A stretch of DNA of 64,000 nt, taken from positions 348,110-412,109 of the forward strand of contig NZ_JAMJWD020000005.1 in NCBI RefSeq assembly GCF_023554255.2, in the 5' to 3' direction. Position 1 is the first letter of the stretch, and each line of letters starts with the position of its first letter. The translations under genes and the position numbers were made by a program. The notes under the pieces were generated by a model, which was not told the DNA's origin, did not search any database, and saw nothing but the letters and a program-made list of their open reading frames with translations. Shown piece after piece: positions 26,983 through 35,872 of this stretch. The DNA is from Phyllobacterium sp. 21LDTY02-6. Its GTDB lineage: Bacteria > Pseudomonadota > Alphaproteobacteria > Rhizobiales > Rhizobiaceae.

Positions 26983-28380
26983 CTAGTCTGCTTCCATTGA
27001 TGACCAAGTATGCTCCATCTCGCCGAGCTCGGCCAAGAGAGCCGCCCCGGTGCGTATGCCGTTCACGAAACAGTCGATTCGCAGATTCTCGTTGGGCGCA
27101 TGGTTGTCCTCGTCCGCATTGGCATAGGGCACCACAAAGGCTGGAATGTTCAGTGTCTTCGTGAAGACGTAGTCGGGCAGGCTGCCGCCCATCGTCGGGT
27201 AGAGCAGTGGTTCCACGCCCTGAGCGGCCAGCACCGCCTTGCGGATGGCATCACCATAGGGAGAATCCATCGGGGTCTTGGAGGGCAGCATGCCGTCCAG
27301 TGGCACGAACTCGACGTCCGGCGCATGCTTCCTCACATGGGCACCAACCTTCACCAGCACGTCGGTCGGCGTCATCGCCTCGACGAGCCGGATGTCGCAC
27401 TTGGCGATGGCCTCGCAGGGCAACACGGTCTTCGTTCCGGGGCCGCCATAGCCACCGTGCAGGCCGTTGATGGTGAGGGTCGGATGAAACATCAGACGAT
27501 CGTAATAGGGCCGGCCCTGCGGGGCGTCGAGCGCGGCAAGCCCGAGCTCTTTCTTCACTGCATCCAGGTCGATGGGAAGCGCTGTGGCAGCCGCCCGTTC
27601 TAGATCGGACGGAGGCACGATCGCGTCGTGCAACCCTTCGATCGTTATGTTGCCGGCCTCGTTGCGCATCGTACCGAGCAGGTGGACAATCTTCCAGATT
27701 GCATTCGGCACGACGCCGCCAAAATTGCCCGAATGTACATCATGGCTTGCGGTCTTGGCCCGCAGCTCGAAGGATGCCATGCCACGGACTCCGAATGTCA
27801 TGGTGGGACGTCCGGATGCATGGATCGGACCATCGGCCGTAACTACTAGATCGGCCTTTAGCCTTTCACCATGCTGGCGAACGAATTCAGCGATGTGCGG
27901 GCTGCCAATCTCCTCCTCTCCTTCCAACAAGACGATGACATTGCATGGTAGATCGGCGTTGACCGCCAGATGGGACTCGATCGCCAGAAGCTGGGCGAAA
28001 TGCTGTCCCTTGTTATCGCCGATACCGCGCGCGTAGATACGCCCGTCCCGGATGGTCGGTTCGAAGGGAGGGCTCAGCCATGCCTCCAGCGGTTCGGGCG
28101 GCTGGACGTCGTAATGGCCGTAGAGAAGAATTGTCGGCTTGCCGGGCTTGTGGCCCCACCGTCCCACAATCATCGGATGGCCACGGGTCGCAATGGCCTC
28201 GACATCCATTCCGAGCTTGCCGAGCATCTGCACGAGGATGTCGGCGACCTCGCGGATGCCGATGTTCTGGGAGCTGATGCTCGGGTGGCGGACATAATCC
28301 ATTACCCGTTCGATGAAGCTTTCTTTATTGCTGTCTATATGGCGGAAGATTCCGTCGAGATTGGAATTGGAAACGCTCAT
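26983..28380 (-). CDS. M20 family metallodipeptidase
   Basis: A 465-residue zinc dipeptidase of the M20 (carnosinase/CNDP-like) group. Metal ligands appear in LLYGHYDVQPP, ARGIGDNKGQ and LLEGEEEIGS. The dimerisation lid follows from about residue 200 with the conserved DVHSGNFGGVVPNAI. The final His ligand is in ANADEDNHAPNENLRID near the C-terminus. The start ATG overlaps the hyuA stop (ATGA), so it is the fourth gene of the MFS-hyuB-hyuA-M20 operon. In such clusters the M20 enzyme removes the carbamoyl or acyl group left after ring opening by HyuAB; the precise substrate is inferred. Confidence 0.92.
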   Translation of the reverse strand: MSVSNSNLDGIFRHIDSNKESFIERVMDYVRHPSISSQNIGIREVADILVQMLGKLGMDVEAIATRGHPMIVGRWGHKPGKPTILLYGHYDVQPPEPLEAWLSPPFEPTIRDGRIYARGIGDNKGQHFAQLLAIESHLAVNADLPCNVIVLLEGEEEIGSPHIAEFVRQHGERLKADLVVTADGPIHASGRPTMTFGVRGMASFELRAKTASHDVHSGNFGGVVPNAIWKIVHLLGTMRNEAGNITIEGLHDAIVPPSDLERAAATALPIDLDAVKKELGLAALDAPQGRPYYDRLMFHPTLTINGLHGGYGGPGTKTVLPCEAIAKCDIRLVEAMTPTDVLVKVGAHVRKHAPDVEFVPLDGMLPSKTPMDSPYGDAIRKAVLAAQGVEPLLYPTMGGSLPDYVFTKTLNIPAFVVPYANADEDNHAPNENLRIDCFVNGIRTGAALLAELGEMEHTWSSMEAD

Positions 28381-30419
28381 TGCGGGACTCCGGCATCACG
28401 GGTGAGAAGGATGGCACCGGACGGATGAACGACCCCGCTCCAGCCCGGCAAGACGAGGGTCGTGGTATCGAGCTGCGTCAGGATGACCGGACCGGCCAAT
28501 TTCTGCCCGGCCCCGAGCTGCTTGCGATCGAAGACCGGCACATCGACTCCCCCCATTTCGAACTGCACCGTCTTGTAGCCAGCCGTCGGCGCAGCAGCCC
28601 TTTCGCTCAGCATCGTGACCGGCTGTTTAGCGGTACGGCCAGTGGCTTCAACACGCAGGGTGATGAGCTCCACCGGACTGTCCAGCGTAAAGCCGTAGAG
28701 GGCAAGGTGCTGGGAGGCGAATGCCGCCTCGGTCTCCTCCTTCGTCCCGCCCCAGGCGACGGCGAGCTCACCGCCCTGCCCATGGTAACGCAGCAGCGCG
28801 ACCCGATTGCTGAGACGGACCTCCGGCAGCACGCCTTCGGCTTCGAACCAAGACCCGGCTTCCGCTTCGAGTTCGGCGAAAATTCCGTTGGCGACGTCGA
28901 AATCTATCAAGCCCGCCTTTGGAAGCGTGCGATTGAATTCCGCCTTTAAGTCCGCAGCAAGCAGCCCGTCCGCACAGAGAACGCCCGGTGCCGGTGGGAT
29001 CATTATGCGCGAGATCCCGAGAAGCGTGGCTAACGCGCAGCCATGCAGCGGCCCCGCGCCCCCGAAAGGCACTAGCGTGAAGTCACGGGGATCGTGGCCG
29101 CGCTCGACGGAAACCACGCGGACGGCTCCCACCATATGATTGTCGACAATCGCTAGTATGCCGCGGGCCGCGGCTTCGACCGACAGGCCGAGTGGTTCGG
29201 CGACGCGATCCGCGACGACCCCGCGGGCCGCCGCGACATCCAGCGCCATGCCGCCGTCCAGCAGCCGGTCCGGCAGATGGCCGAGCACCACATGAGCGTC
29301 GGTGACCGTAGCCAGGTCCCCGCCATGGCCATAGGCTGCTGGGCCGGGCCGGGCTCCGGCGCTACGCGGACCGACGGTAAGCGTGCTGTCGGCCACGTCC
29401 GCAATCGAGCCGCCGCCGGCGCCGATCGTTACCATGTCGACCATCGGCAGCGGCAGCGGCCAGTCTCCGATCCTGCCGCTCTGAGTGAGGCCGATCCTGC
29501 CGTCCTTGATCAGGCAGATGTCGGCGCTCGTACCGCCGATGTCGACGGTGATGAGATCGCGGATGCCGCAGGCTGCAGCGATGGCCCGAGCGCCAACGAC
29601 ACCGGCGGCAGGGCCAGAGAGCGCCGTCAGGGCGGGCGCTTGACGGATAGTGGAAGACCCGGCAACGCCACCGTTCGACTGCATCAGCAACAATGGTGCT
29701 TCGACACCCTTGGTCTTAAGACGCTGCTCCAGACGGCCGATATAGGTCGTCACACCCGGCATCACCGTTGCATTGAGAACGGTCGTCAGCGAACGCTCGT
29801 ATTCGCGCACCACTGGCAGGATATCGGTCGAAGATGTGACGGCGACGTCCGGTAGCGCTTCGCGAAGGATCGCGACCACCCGCCTTTCATGAGCCGGATT
29901 GGCAAAGGCATGCAGGAGGCAGACGGCAACGGCCTTCACCTGCATGGCGCGCAAGGCCTCGGCCGCTTCGGCCACACTCTTCTCGTCGAGAGACAGTCGG
30001 ACGATGCCGCCAGGATCGATGCGTTCGTCGATCTCGACGATACGAGACGGCGGCACCGGACGCTTCGGCTTTATCCATGTGTAGAGATTGGCCTTGCGCG
30101 GGATATCCTGCCGGCCGATAGCCAGTACATGGCGAAAGCCGCGCGTCGTCACTAGGGCGGTCGGCGCGCCCTTGCCTTCGAGGATCATATTGGTGGCGAC
30201 GGTCGTGCCGTGTAGCACCTGTGTCAGGGCACCGGCCGAACGATCCGCCATCGACAGGGCAAGATTGATTCCCGTCAGGAAAGCTTTCGATGGATCGGCC
30301 GGGGTGCTTGGCGTCTTAGTCCGCCAGACCTGCCCGGTGGTACGATCGAGAAGGGCGATGTCGGTGAAGGTGCCGCCGATATCGACGGCGACGGAGAGGG
30401 GAGATTTAGGTGATAGCAT
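28377..30419 (-). CDS. hyuA: Hydantoinase/oxoprolinase subunit A (HyuA-like)
   Basis: A 680-residue ATP-dependent amidohydrolase subunit related to N-methylhydantoinase A and 5-oxoprolinase. It has two actin-like ATP-binding segments: VAVDIGGTFTDIALLD near residue 12 and ITVDIGGTSADICLI near 290, plus GPAAGVVGARAIA between them. ATG at 30419 overlaps the end of hyuB and gives the family's usual length; a start at 30608 would extend deep inside hyuB. Together with HyuB it opens a cyclic imide or lactam ring at the cost of ATP in the cytoplasm. The true ring substrate is not determined by sequence. Confidence 0.93.
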   Translation of the reverse strand: MLSPKSPLSVAVDIGGTFTDIALLDRTTGQVWRTKTPSTPADPSKAFLTGINLALSMADRSAGALTQVLHGTTVATNMILEGKGAPTALVTTRGFRHVLAIGRQDIPRKANLYTWIKPKRPVPPSRIVEIDERIDPGGIVRLSLDEKSVAEAAEALRAMQVKAVAVCLLHAFANPAHERRVVAILREALPDVAVTSSTDILPVVREYERSLTTVLNATVMPGVTTYIGRLEQRLKTKGVEAPLLLMQSNGGVAGSSTIRQAPALTALSGPAAGVVGARAIAAACGIRDLITVDIGGTSADICLIKDGRIGLTQSGRIGDWPLPLPMVDMVTIGAGGGSIADVADSTLTVGPRSAGARPGPAAYGHGGDLATVTDAHVVLGHLPDRLLDGGMALDVAAARGVVADRVAEPLGLSVEAAARGILAIVDNHMVGAVRVVSVERGHDPRDFTLVPFGGAGPLHGCALATLLGISRIMIPPAPGVLCADGLLAADLKAEFNRTLPKAGLIDFDVANGIFAELEAEAGSWFEAEGVLPEVRLSNRVALLRYHGQGGELAVAWGGTKEETEAAFASQHLALYGFTLDSPVELITLRVEATGRTAKQPVTMLSERAAAPTAGYKTVQFEMGGVDVPVFDRKQLGAGQKLAGPVILTQLDTTTLVLPGWSGVVHPSGAILLTRDAGVPQ

Positions 30420-32238
30420 CAACATACTCGCGACGATGGAATGCAAGAACGGGGAACCGGGGGGCGCGGCGATCGCGGGTCGCGGCATGGTCGACAACGC
30501 CGTTGAGAATGACGACGCCGTAGTGACGCTCGGCCGCCTCGTAGCTGACGAAACCGCCCAGCACGTCTTCGAGCACCGCGGCGTCCGGACGGTCAAAGGG
30601 ATGGCCATGGCCGCCGCCGCCGCCGGTCTCGATTCTCAAGACGTCTCCGCGCTGCAGCCTATTGCCATCGGATAGCGGCGCGAGGACCCGCTCGTCGGCA
30701 GCGCCCGGATTGACGGTCACCCGACCAACGCCGCCGGACATGCCGCCAGCGATGCCCCATGGCGGATTCTGGACGCTGTCGATGCGGATCGCCAGAACGA
30801 GCTCCTCGGCCAGGATTTCATATTCCCGCACTATGCCGCAGCCACCGCGAAAACGTCCGGGGCCGCCGGAATCGCGCACTACGCCGTATTCCCTGAGGCG
30901 AACCGGATAGCCGACCTCCAGGAATTCGACGGGATAGTTCTCCTGAGCGACGAAATAGACGGCATCGATACCGTCGGCGAACGGCCGCGCGCCATAGCCG
31001 ACACCGATGCCGTCGGCCAGCAGGAAGCGCTCTCTCACGCCGCTGTCATTGATGAAGGTGCCGCGCATGATGGCGATCACATACGCCGAATGGGCAGCCG
31101 GTGCCCCGCCACCGGCGACGTTCACGAGGCCGTTCAGAGCAGCGAGCGTGCGCATCATGGTGAGACCGCGCATGCCGAGCGGTGCGGGAAACCGTGGCCA
31201 GAGGAGCGAGCCTTCGCGCAACCGCACCTCGTCCAGCGCCTGCGGTCCGCCGGCATTGCAGACCTGGCTCGTGTCGCCGCCGAGATAATACAGCCCGAGT
31301 GCCATGCCGGGAACCCCCGGGTTCATCAGGAAATTGACCGGCCCTGGGGCCTGGTCGTCCGTCTCCGTCGCATCAAAGATGAAGCGGTCGTGTCCGTTGG
31401 CCTTTTCTCGCGTCAGCGCGAAGCGAATCTTGAAAGGACCGTTTCCGTGTCCATCGCTGTCGATGGCGTCGGTGAAGCAATGCGTACCATAGGGAAAGGT
31501 CTCGGCCAGGCGGCTGCGCACCAGACGGCGCGTACGGGACAGAAGCTGGGCCAGCGCGTCGGCAACCACATCGGCGCCGAAGCGGTCCAGGATTTCCGTC
31601 ACGCGCTTGACGCCGAGCTCGACGCTCGCCATCAGCGCTCGCATGTCCCCGAGACTTTGCTCCGGGAAGCGGGAATTGCGGTGGAAGATCGCAAGCGCGG
31701 CCTCATTCGTCTGTCCTGCATCGATGAGCTTCGTTGGCGGAACGATGATCCCCTCCTGGAAGATCTCGGTGGCATCGGGGCTGATCGAGCCGGGACGGAT
31801 GCCGCCGATATCGGCGAAATGCGCCCAACTCATTACGAAGGCCTGGCGCTTGCCGTCCTTGAAAACGGGCGCCAACAGGACTTGGTCGTTGGAATGCGAG
31901 ACTGCTCCGCGCGATCCGTAGCAGTCGTTGTACCAGTAGAGATCGCCCGGTCGCATGCTGTCGGGAGAAAATTCTGCGAAGACCGGCCCGGTGATGTCCC
32001 CGAAGATCGGCACCATCGATCCCACCGCCATCACACCGTCCCGGTCGAACAGAGCGGTATAGAAGTCCTTCTTTTCGCGGATGAAGGCCGAGATCGCGGT
32101 GCGTTCGAGAAGGGCTTCCATTTCGGCTTGCGCAGCGCCAATTGCTCCCCGCACGATTTCAAGCGTTACGGGGTCGCAGACGTTGGCGCTCTCGGACGGG
32201 TCGAATTGGCTGGGACCTGGATCAGTCGAGCGGAGCAT
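30406..32238 (-). CDS. hyuB: Hydantoinase/oxoprolinase subunit B (HyuB-like)
   Basis: A 610-residue partner subunit of the HyuAB complex. The N-terminal family block is DPVTLEIVRGAIGAAQAEME, followed by SNDQVLLAPVF, YPVRLREYGVVRDSGGPGRF and the C-terminal ETGGGGGHGHPFDRP. Its ATG overlaps the stop region of the upstream MFS gene by 17 bp, and its 3' end overlaps hyuA, so all are coupled. It works with HyuA in ATP-dependent ring hydrolysis. Acetone carboxylase and acetophenone carboxylase share this fold, but the M20 neighbours favour a hydantoin or oxoproline-like substrate. Confidence 0.93.
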   Translation of the reverse strand: MLRSTDPGPSQFDPSESANVCDPVTLEIVRGAIGAAQAEMEALLERTAISAFIREKKDFYTALFDRDGVMAVGSMVPIFGDITGPVFAEFSPDSMRPGDLYWYNDCYGSRGAVSHSNDQVLLAPVFKDGKRQAFVMSWAHFADIGGIRPGSISPDATEIFQEGIIVPPTKLIDAGQTNEAALAIFHRNSRFPEQSLGDMRALMASVELGVKRVTEILDRFGADVVADALAQLLSRTRRLVRSRLAETFPYGTHCFTDAIDSDGHGNGPFKIRFALTREKANGHDRFIFDATETDDQAPGPVNFLMNPGVPGMALGLYYLGGDTSQVCNAGGPQALDEVRLREGSLLWPRFPAPLGMRGLTMMRTLAALNGLVNVAGGGAPAAHSAYVIAIMRGTFINDSGVRERFLLADGIGVGYGARPFADGIDAVYFVAQENYPVEFLEVGYPVRLREYGVVRDSGGPGRFRGGCGIVREYEILAEELVLAIRIDSVQNPPWGIAGGMSGGVGRVTVNPGAADERVLAPLSDGNRLQRGDVLRIETGGGGGHGHPFDRPDAAVLEDVLGGFVSYEAAERHYGVVILNGVVDHAATRDRRAPRFPVLAFHRREYVDAIT

Positions 32239-33544
32239 TGGTGGGGTCCTTGATGAGCAGAAGGGTGACTGTGCTGATGATGGCGGAGACGATGATGAAG
32301 ATCGCCGGTGCGATCGGGCTTCCCGTCACGCGGATCAGGAAGGTCGAAATGAATGGTGCAAATCCGCCGAAAATCGTGACGGCCAGACTGTAGCCGATCG
32401 AGAGGGCCGTAACGCGCACCTTGGTCGGGAACAATTCTGCGAGGATGGTGCAGAGCGGGCCCGCATACATGGCCAGCAGAAAGGACGCCACGCATTGGAT
32501 CAGTATTAGACTGGCACCGGTCGGCACGCCGGACAGCAGTGCGAACAACGGGTAGGCGGCAAGAATGTAGCCGATGGAGGAGATGAGCAGCACGGCCTTG
32601 CGACCGATCCTGTCGGAAAGAGCCCCCATGACCGGCGTGAATACGGTCAGAACGATCGCAGCGATGGTGCTGGCGTAGTAGGCGGTGCCTGCCGAGATCC
32701 CGAGCTGGCTGGAGGCGTAGCTGGGGATGAAGATATTGAAGACATAGTTTCCGACCGTGCCGACGATGGAGAGGCCGAAGGCGGCAAGGACAGGCCTGCG
32801 GTAGCGAGTCAACGTTTCTATCACGGGGCTGGTCGTCGTGTGATTTTTCTCGACTGCGTTCTCGAAAGCTGGCGTCTCGGCCACCTTCGAACGCAGATAG
32901 AAGCCGACCGGTGCCAGCACGAAACCGACGATAAAGGGGATGCGCCAGCCCCAGTCGATCATCTGATCGCTGGTGAGCAGTGAATTGAGGAGCGCCGCCG
33001 AAAGCGAACCGGCAATCAGCGCCAGGCCCACACTGGTCTGCTGAATGCTACCGAAGAGACCGCGCTTCCCCGGTGGCGAATATTCAACCAGAAAGGCGGC
33101 CGCCCCGCCCCATTCCCCGCCAGTCGAAAACCCCTGCACTAGGCGGCACAGAACGAGGAGGAGCGGTGCCCATACGCCAATCCAGGCATGCGGCGGGATG
33201 AGCCCGGTCAGGGCGGTGGCGGAGGCCATTAGCCCTACGGTGAGAACCAGGGCAGCCTTGCGGCCGTGCCGGTCTCCATAAGTGCCGATGACTATCGCGC
33301 CAATGGGACGCATGATGAAGCCGACGCCGTAGGTAGCGAAGGCGGCCAGCAAGGAGATCACTTTGTCTCCGGTAGGAAAGAAATTCGCGGCGATCTGTGA
33401 TGCGAACAGGCCGAAAATGAAGAAATCGAACAATTCGACGAAATTGCCGATAGCGCACGATAGAACGGCGCGCCGCCGTATCAGATTGAGATTTCCTGTG
33501 GCTGATGGTTCCATCCCACTCAGCTGCGAAGCTATTTGCGACAT
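32222..33544 (-). CDS. MFS transporter, metabolite:H+ symporter family
   Basis: A 440-residue, 12-helix carrier of the MHS family (ProP/ShiA/KgtP type). Indicators are the N-terminal NFVELFDFFIFGLFASQIA, the loop GTYGDRHGRKAALV and the RLVQGFSTGGEWGGAAAFLV signature after helix 4. It is first in the minus-strand operon and probably imports the hydantoin- or pyroglutamate-like substrate processed by HyuAB. The divergent gene at 33805 lies 260 bp away. The intervening region holds a GntR-type palindrome. Confidence 0.93.
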   Translation of the reverse strand: MSQIASQLSGMEPSATGNLNLIRRRAVLSCAIGNFVELFDFFIFGLFASQIAANFFPTGDKVISLLAAFATYGVGFIMRPIGAIVIGTYGDRHGRKAALVLTVGLMASATALTGLIPPHAWIGVWAPLLLVLCRLVQGFSTGGEWGGAAAFLVEYSPPGKRGLFGSIQQTSVGLALIAGSLSAALLNSLLTSDQMIDWGWRIPFIVGFVLAPVGFYLRSKVAETPAFENAVEKNHTTTSPVIETLTRYRRPVLAAFGLSIVGTVGNYVFNIFIPSYASSQLGISAGTAYYASTIAAIVLTVFTPVMGALSDRIGRKAVLLISSIGYILAAYPLFALLSGVPTGASLILIQCVASFLLAMYAGPLCTILAELFPTKVRVTALSIGYSLAVTIFGGFAPFISTFLIRVTGSPIAPAIFIIVSAIISTVTLLLIKDPTNAPLD

Positions 33545-33708
33545 CGTTGTCCCTCTGGTGACAGGCGCCCCGATTGGACGCGCGATCTAACCGCCGCGGT
33601 TTGTTCCGCAGCTCGCTCATTTTCAAAACCTTGGGCGATGGGCTTTTTGACTGCGGCCGTGCGCGAGGCATCAAGCGGATGCCTCGGCGACGAACGCCTG
33701 TTGCCTTC

Positions 33709-33719
33709 TTGTCTGACAA
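33709..33719. promoter_or_regulatory. Candidate GntR-family operator
   Basis: The 11-bp perfect palindrome TTGTC-T-GACAA fits the GntR consensus GTM-N0/1-KAC exactly. It sits between the divergent MFS-hyu operon (start 33544) and the M20-gntR operon (start 33805), where a local FCD-type regulator would bind. Confidence 0.6.
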
Positions 33720-33804
33720 TATGATAGCCAGATCAAAAATGTTTCGTCAACGCTTTTTTGGCTAACTAAGAGGCGTGATTATTTTTACAGCAAAGGGAAA
33801 TGCG

Positions 33805-34950
33805 ATGGGTTCCATAGCCAGGTGGCTTGATGCCAGATACGACCAGATGATGGAGCTCCTCAAGGAGCTCGTCGACCAGGATAGCGGCTCTTATGACAAG
33901 TCGGGTGTGGATGCTGCTGGCATCATCCTGCAGCGCTTCCTAATTGATCAAGGCATCGCCTGCGAGCGCATTTCGCTCCCTAACCAAGGGGACTGCTTCC
34001 GGGCCATCGTTCCGGGACAGACGGAAGGCCCGCCGGTAATGCTGCTTGGCCATCGCGATACGGTCTTTCCCAAAGGCGAGGCGGCGAGGCGGCCGTTCGG
34101 CATCGCCGGTGATCGCGCCTATGGGCCCGGAGTTGCCGACATGAAGGCCGGTCTCGTCATGAACGCCTTTGTTCTTGCTGCCTTTGCCGCCACAGGCGGA
34201 GCACCACTGCCGTTAGTGGGGCTGTTTACCGGAGACGAGGAAATCGGATCGCCGGGCTCACGGCCGCTCATCGAGCGGGAGGCAAGGCAGGCCGGCTACG
34301 TCTTTAATGCCGAGCCCGGGCGCATCAGCGGCAATGTAGTCACCGGCCGACGCGGCGGCATCTTCTTTCGCTGCGATATCGCGGGTAAGGCCGCGCACGC
34401 TGGCTTGAACTTCGATGAGGGTCGCAGTTCAATACTGGCAGTCGCCCGCAAGATTGAGCGCTGGATGACGCTGCCGCAGCAATTTGGCGGTATCACCGTG
34501 AACGTTGGGACCGTGGCGGGCGGCATATCCGTCAACACCGTTGCCCCGCACGCAACCTGCGATATTGATCTGCGCTATGAGAGACTCGAGGACCGTGATC
34601 GGCTGATTGCTGCCGTCGAAGCGATAGCAAGCCAGCCGAGCGTTGACGATACGGCCGCGGAGATTCGGATTTTGGGAGAATTCATGCCGATGACACAATC
34701 GCCGGCATCTAAAGCCCTGTTCGAGAGATATGTTCGCGCGGCAAGCGCAATCGGGCTCGATGTCGATGGGGAATTCACCCGATCCTGCGCGGATTCGGGG
34801 CTGACCGCTGCCGTGGGAACCCCGACCTTGTGCGCCGTCGGACCCGTCGGGGGAAAGGCGCACAGCCCAGAAGAATATGTTGAGCTTTCGACGCTCGTTC
34901 CCCGCGCGCAAGCATTGGCGCTCACCATTGCCGCTTTGACGGCGGACTGA
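33805..34950 (+). CDS. M20 family carboxypeptidase (CPG2-like)
   Basis: A 381-residue zinc exopeptidase of the glutamate carboxypeptidase type. Metal motifs are MLLGHRDTVFPKG, YGPGVADMKAG and LFTGDEEIGSPGS, and the lid domain starts near RRGGIFFRCDIAGKAAHAG. AAAGGGAAA precedes the ATG at 33805; an in-frame GTG at 33775 lacks a ribosome site. It is divergent from the hyu operon and cotranscribed with the GntR regulator 12 bp downstream. It likely hydrolyses an N-acyl or N-carbamoyl amino acid from the same pathway, giving this locus two M20 enzymes of different subfamilies. Confidence 0.92.
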   Translation: MGSIARWLDARYDQMMELLKELVDQDSGSYDKSGVDAAGIILQRFLIDQGIACERISLPNQGDCFRAIVPGQTEGPPVMLLGHRDTVFPKGEAARRPFGIAGDRAYGPGVADMKAGLVMNAFVLAAFAATGGAPLPLVGLFTGDEEIGSPGSRPLIEREARQAGYVFNAEPGRISGNVVTGRRGGIFFRCDIAGKAAHAGLNFDEGRSSILAVARKIERWMTLPQQFGGITVNVGTVAGGISVNTVAPHATCDIDLRYERLEDRDRLIAAVEAIASQPSVDDTAAEIRILGEFMPMTQSPASKALFERYVRAASAIGLDVDGEFTRSCADSGLTAAVGTPTLCAVGPVGGKAHSPEEYVELSTLVPRAQALALTIAALTAD

Positions 34951-34962
34951 TAGAGGAGAGCA

Positions 34963-35679
34963 ATGAGCGTTTTGGCCGATAAATTGAGTCTTCTGGGCCC
35001 GCCCGTCCTCGTGAGGGAACAGGCATTCGAGCAGGTTCGGGACGCCATTCTGGCCGGGACGCTCGCTCCCGGCACGCGCCTGATCGAACGGGAGCTTTGC
35101 TTGGCGCTCGGGATCAGCCGGGCATCGGTACGCGAAATGATCCGTCGGCTGGAAGCGGAACGTCTGATCCGTGTCGAAGGACGTAAAAGCCCTGTTGTTT
35201 CCACTCTGACAAGGAAGCAAGCAGCGGAGATCTACGAGGTACGCGCATTATTCGAAAGCCTGCTCATCCGTCGCTTTACCGACATTGCCAGTGACGCAGA
35301 GATCGCGGAATTGCGGACCATCTTCGAAGCTGTTCGGGAAGCCGCGACCAAGAACTCGATCAATGAGATCGTGGCGCTGATGCGCCGCCTGAACGAGCAC
35401 CTCGTGCATGTCGTTGATCATGAGCTGATCGAGGATCTACTCGGCCAGCTGAATGCGCGCATCAACTGGCTGCGCGTCAAGGCGATGACACAGCCCGGGC
35501 GCCTGGAGACCAGCATCAGCGAGCTTTCCGCTATCCTGGAGGCCATCGAACAACGCGATGCCGAAAGGGCCGCCCTTGCCATGGCACAATCTTCGGCAAA
35601 TGCCCGCAATGCCGCCCTCGAACAACTGCTGATGGAGGGATCTGGTGAGCGACAACCTAAGAAGATGCGAAGTATCTGA
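34963..35679 (+). CDS. GntR-family regulator (FCD type)
   Basis: A 238-residue FadR/FCD-type regulator. The winged helix (residues 20-85) contains QVRDAILAGTLAPGTRLIER, LGISRASVREMIRRLEAERL and the wing GRKSPVVSTLT. The C-terminal all-helical FCD domain has YEVRALFESLLIRR and metal or ligand His residues in LNEHLVHVVDHELIE. AGGAG precedes the ATG. It is second in the operon after the CPG2-like peptidase and is the likely controller of both divergent transcripts via the palindrome at 33709. Confidence 0.93.
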   Translation: MSVLADKLSLLGPPVLVREQAFEQVRDAILAGTLAPGTRLIERELCLALGISRASVREMIRRLEAERLIRVEGRKSPVVSTLTRKQAAEIYEVRALFESLLIRRFTDIASDAEIAELRTIFEAVREAATKNSINEIVALMRRLNEHLVHVVDHELIEDLLGQLNARINWLRVKAMTQPGRLETSISELSAILEAIEQRDAERAALAMAQSSANARNAALEQLLMEGSGERQPKKMRSI

Positions 35680-35695
35680 TACGTCTCTGTCCATT

Positions 35696-35728
35696 TTATC
35701 AGTGCTAGTTAGCGACTTATCAGTGCTA
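35696..35728. repeat. 12-bp direct repeat with 21-bp period
   Basis: TTATCAGTGCTA occurs at 35696-35707 and again at 35717-35728, so the copies are on the same helical face (two turns apart). It lies 17 bp after the gntR stop and before a strong hairpin. Its function is unknown; a protein-binding site or an insertion remnant are both possible. Confidence 0.5.
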
Positions 35729-35780
35729 TTACCGATCAAACTCACAAATCGGTGCCGGCGAGTTCGTTGCGAAACTTAGG

Positions 35781-35817
35781 CACACCGGGCCCTCGAGTTG
35801 CTCGGGAGCCCGGTGTG
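35781..35817. terminator. Hairpin between convergent gntR and hydrolase genes
   Basis: Perfect 10-bp arms CACACCGGGC and GCCCGGTGTG enclose an inner CGAG-TTG-CTCG stem, giving a long imperfect hairpin of about 17 pairs. It lies between two convergent genes, as a bidirectional terminator would. No long T-run follows, so Rho-independent action is uncertain. Confidence 0.55.
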
Positions 35818-35872
35818 GGGATATCCACCTAATCGGCAATTTTGTTTAATGACTGTCGAGCAGAGTGCCGGT

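Noticed and set aside
31090..32253. 387-codon plus-strand open frame opposite hyuB
   Set aside because: Codon bias of hyuB keeps the complementary frame open. The translated sequence is rich in Arg/His/Gly with no domain pattern.
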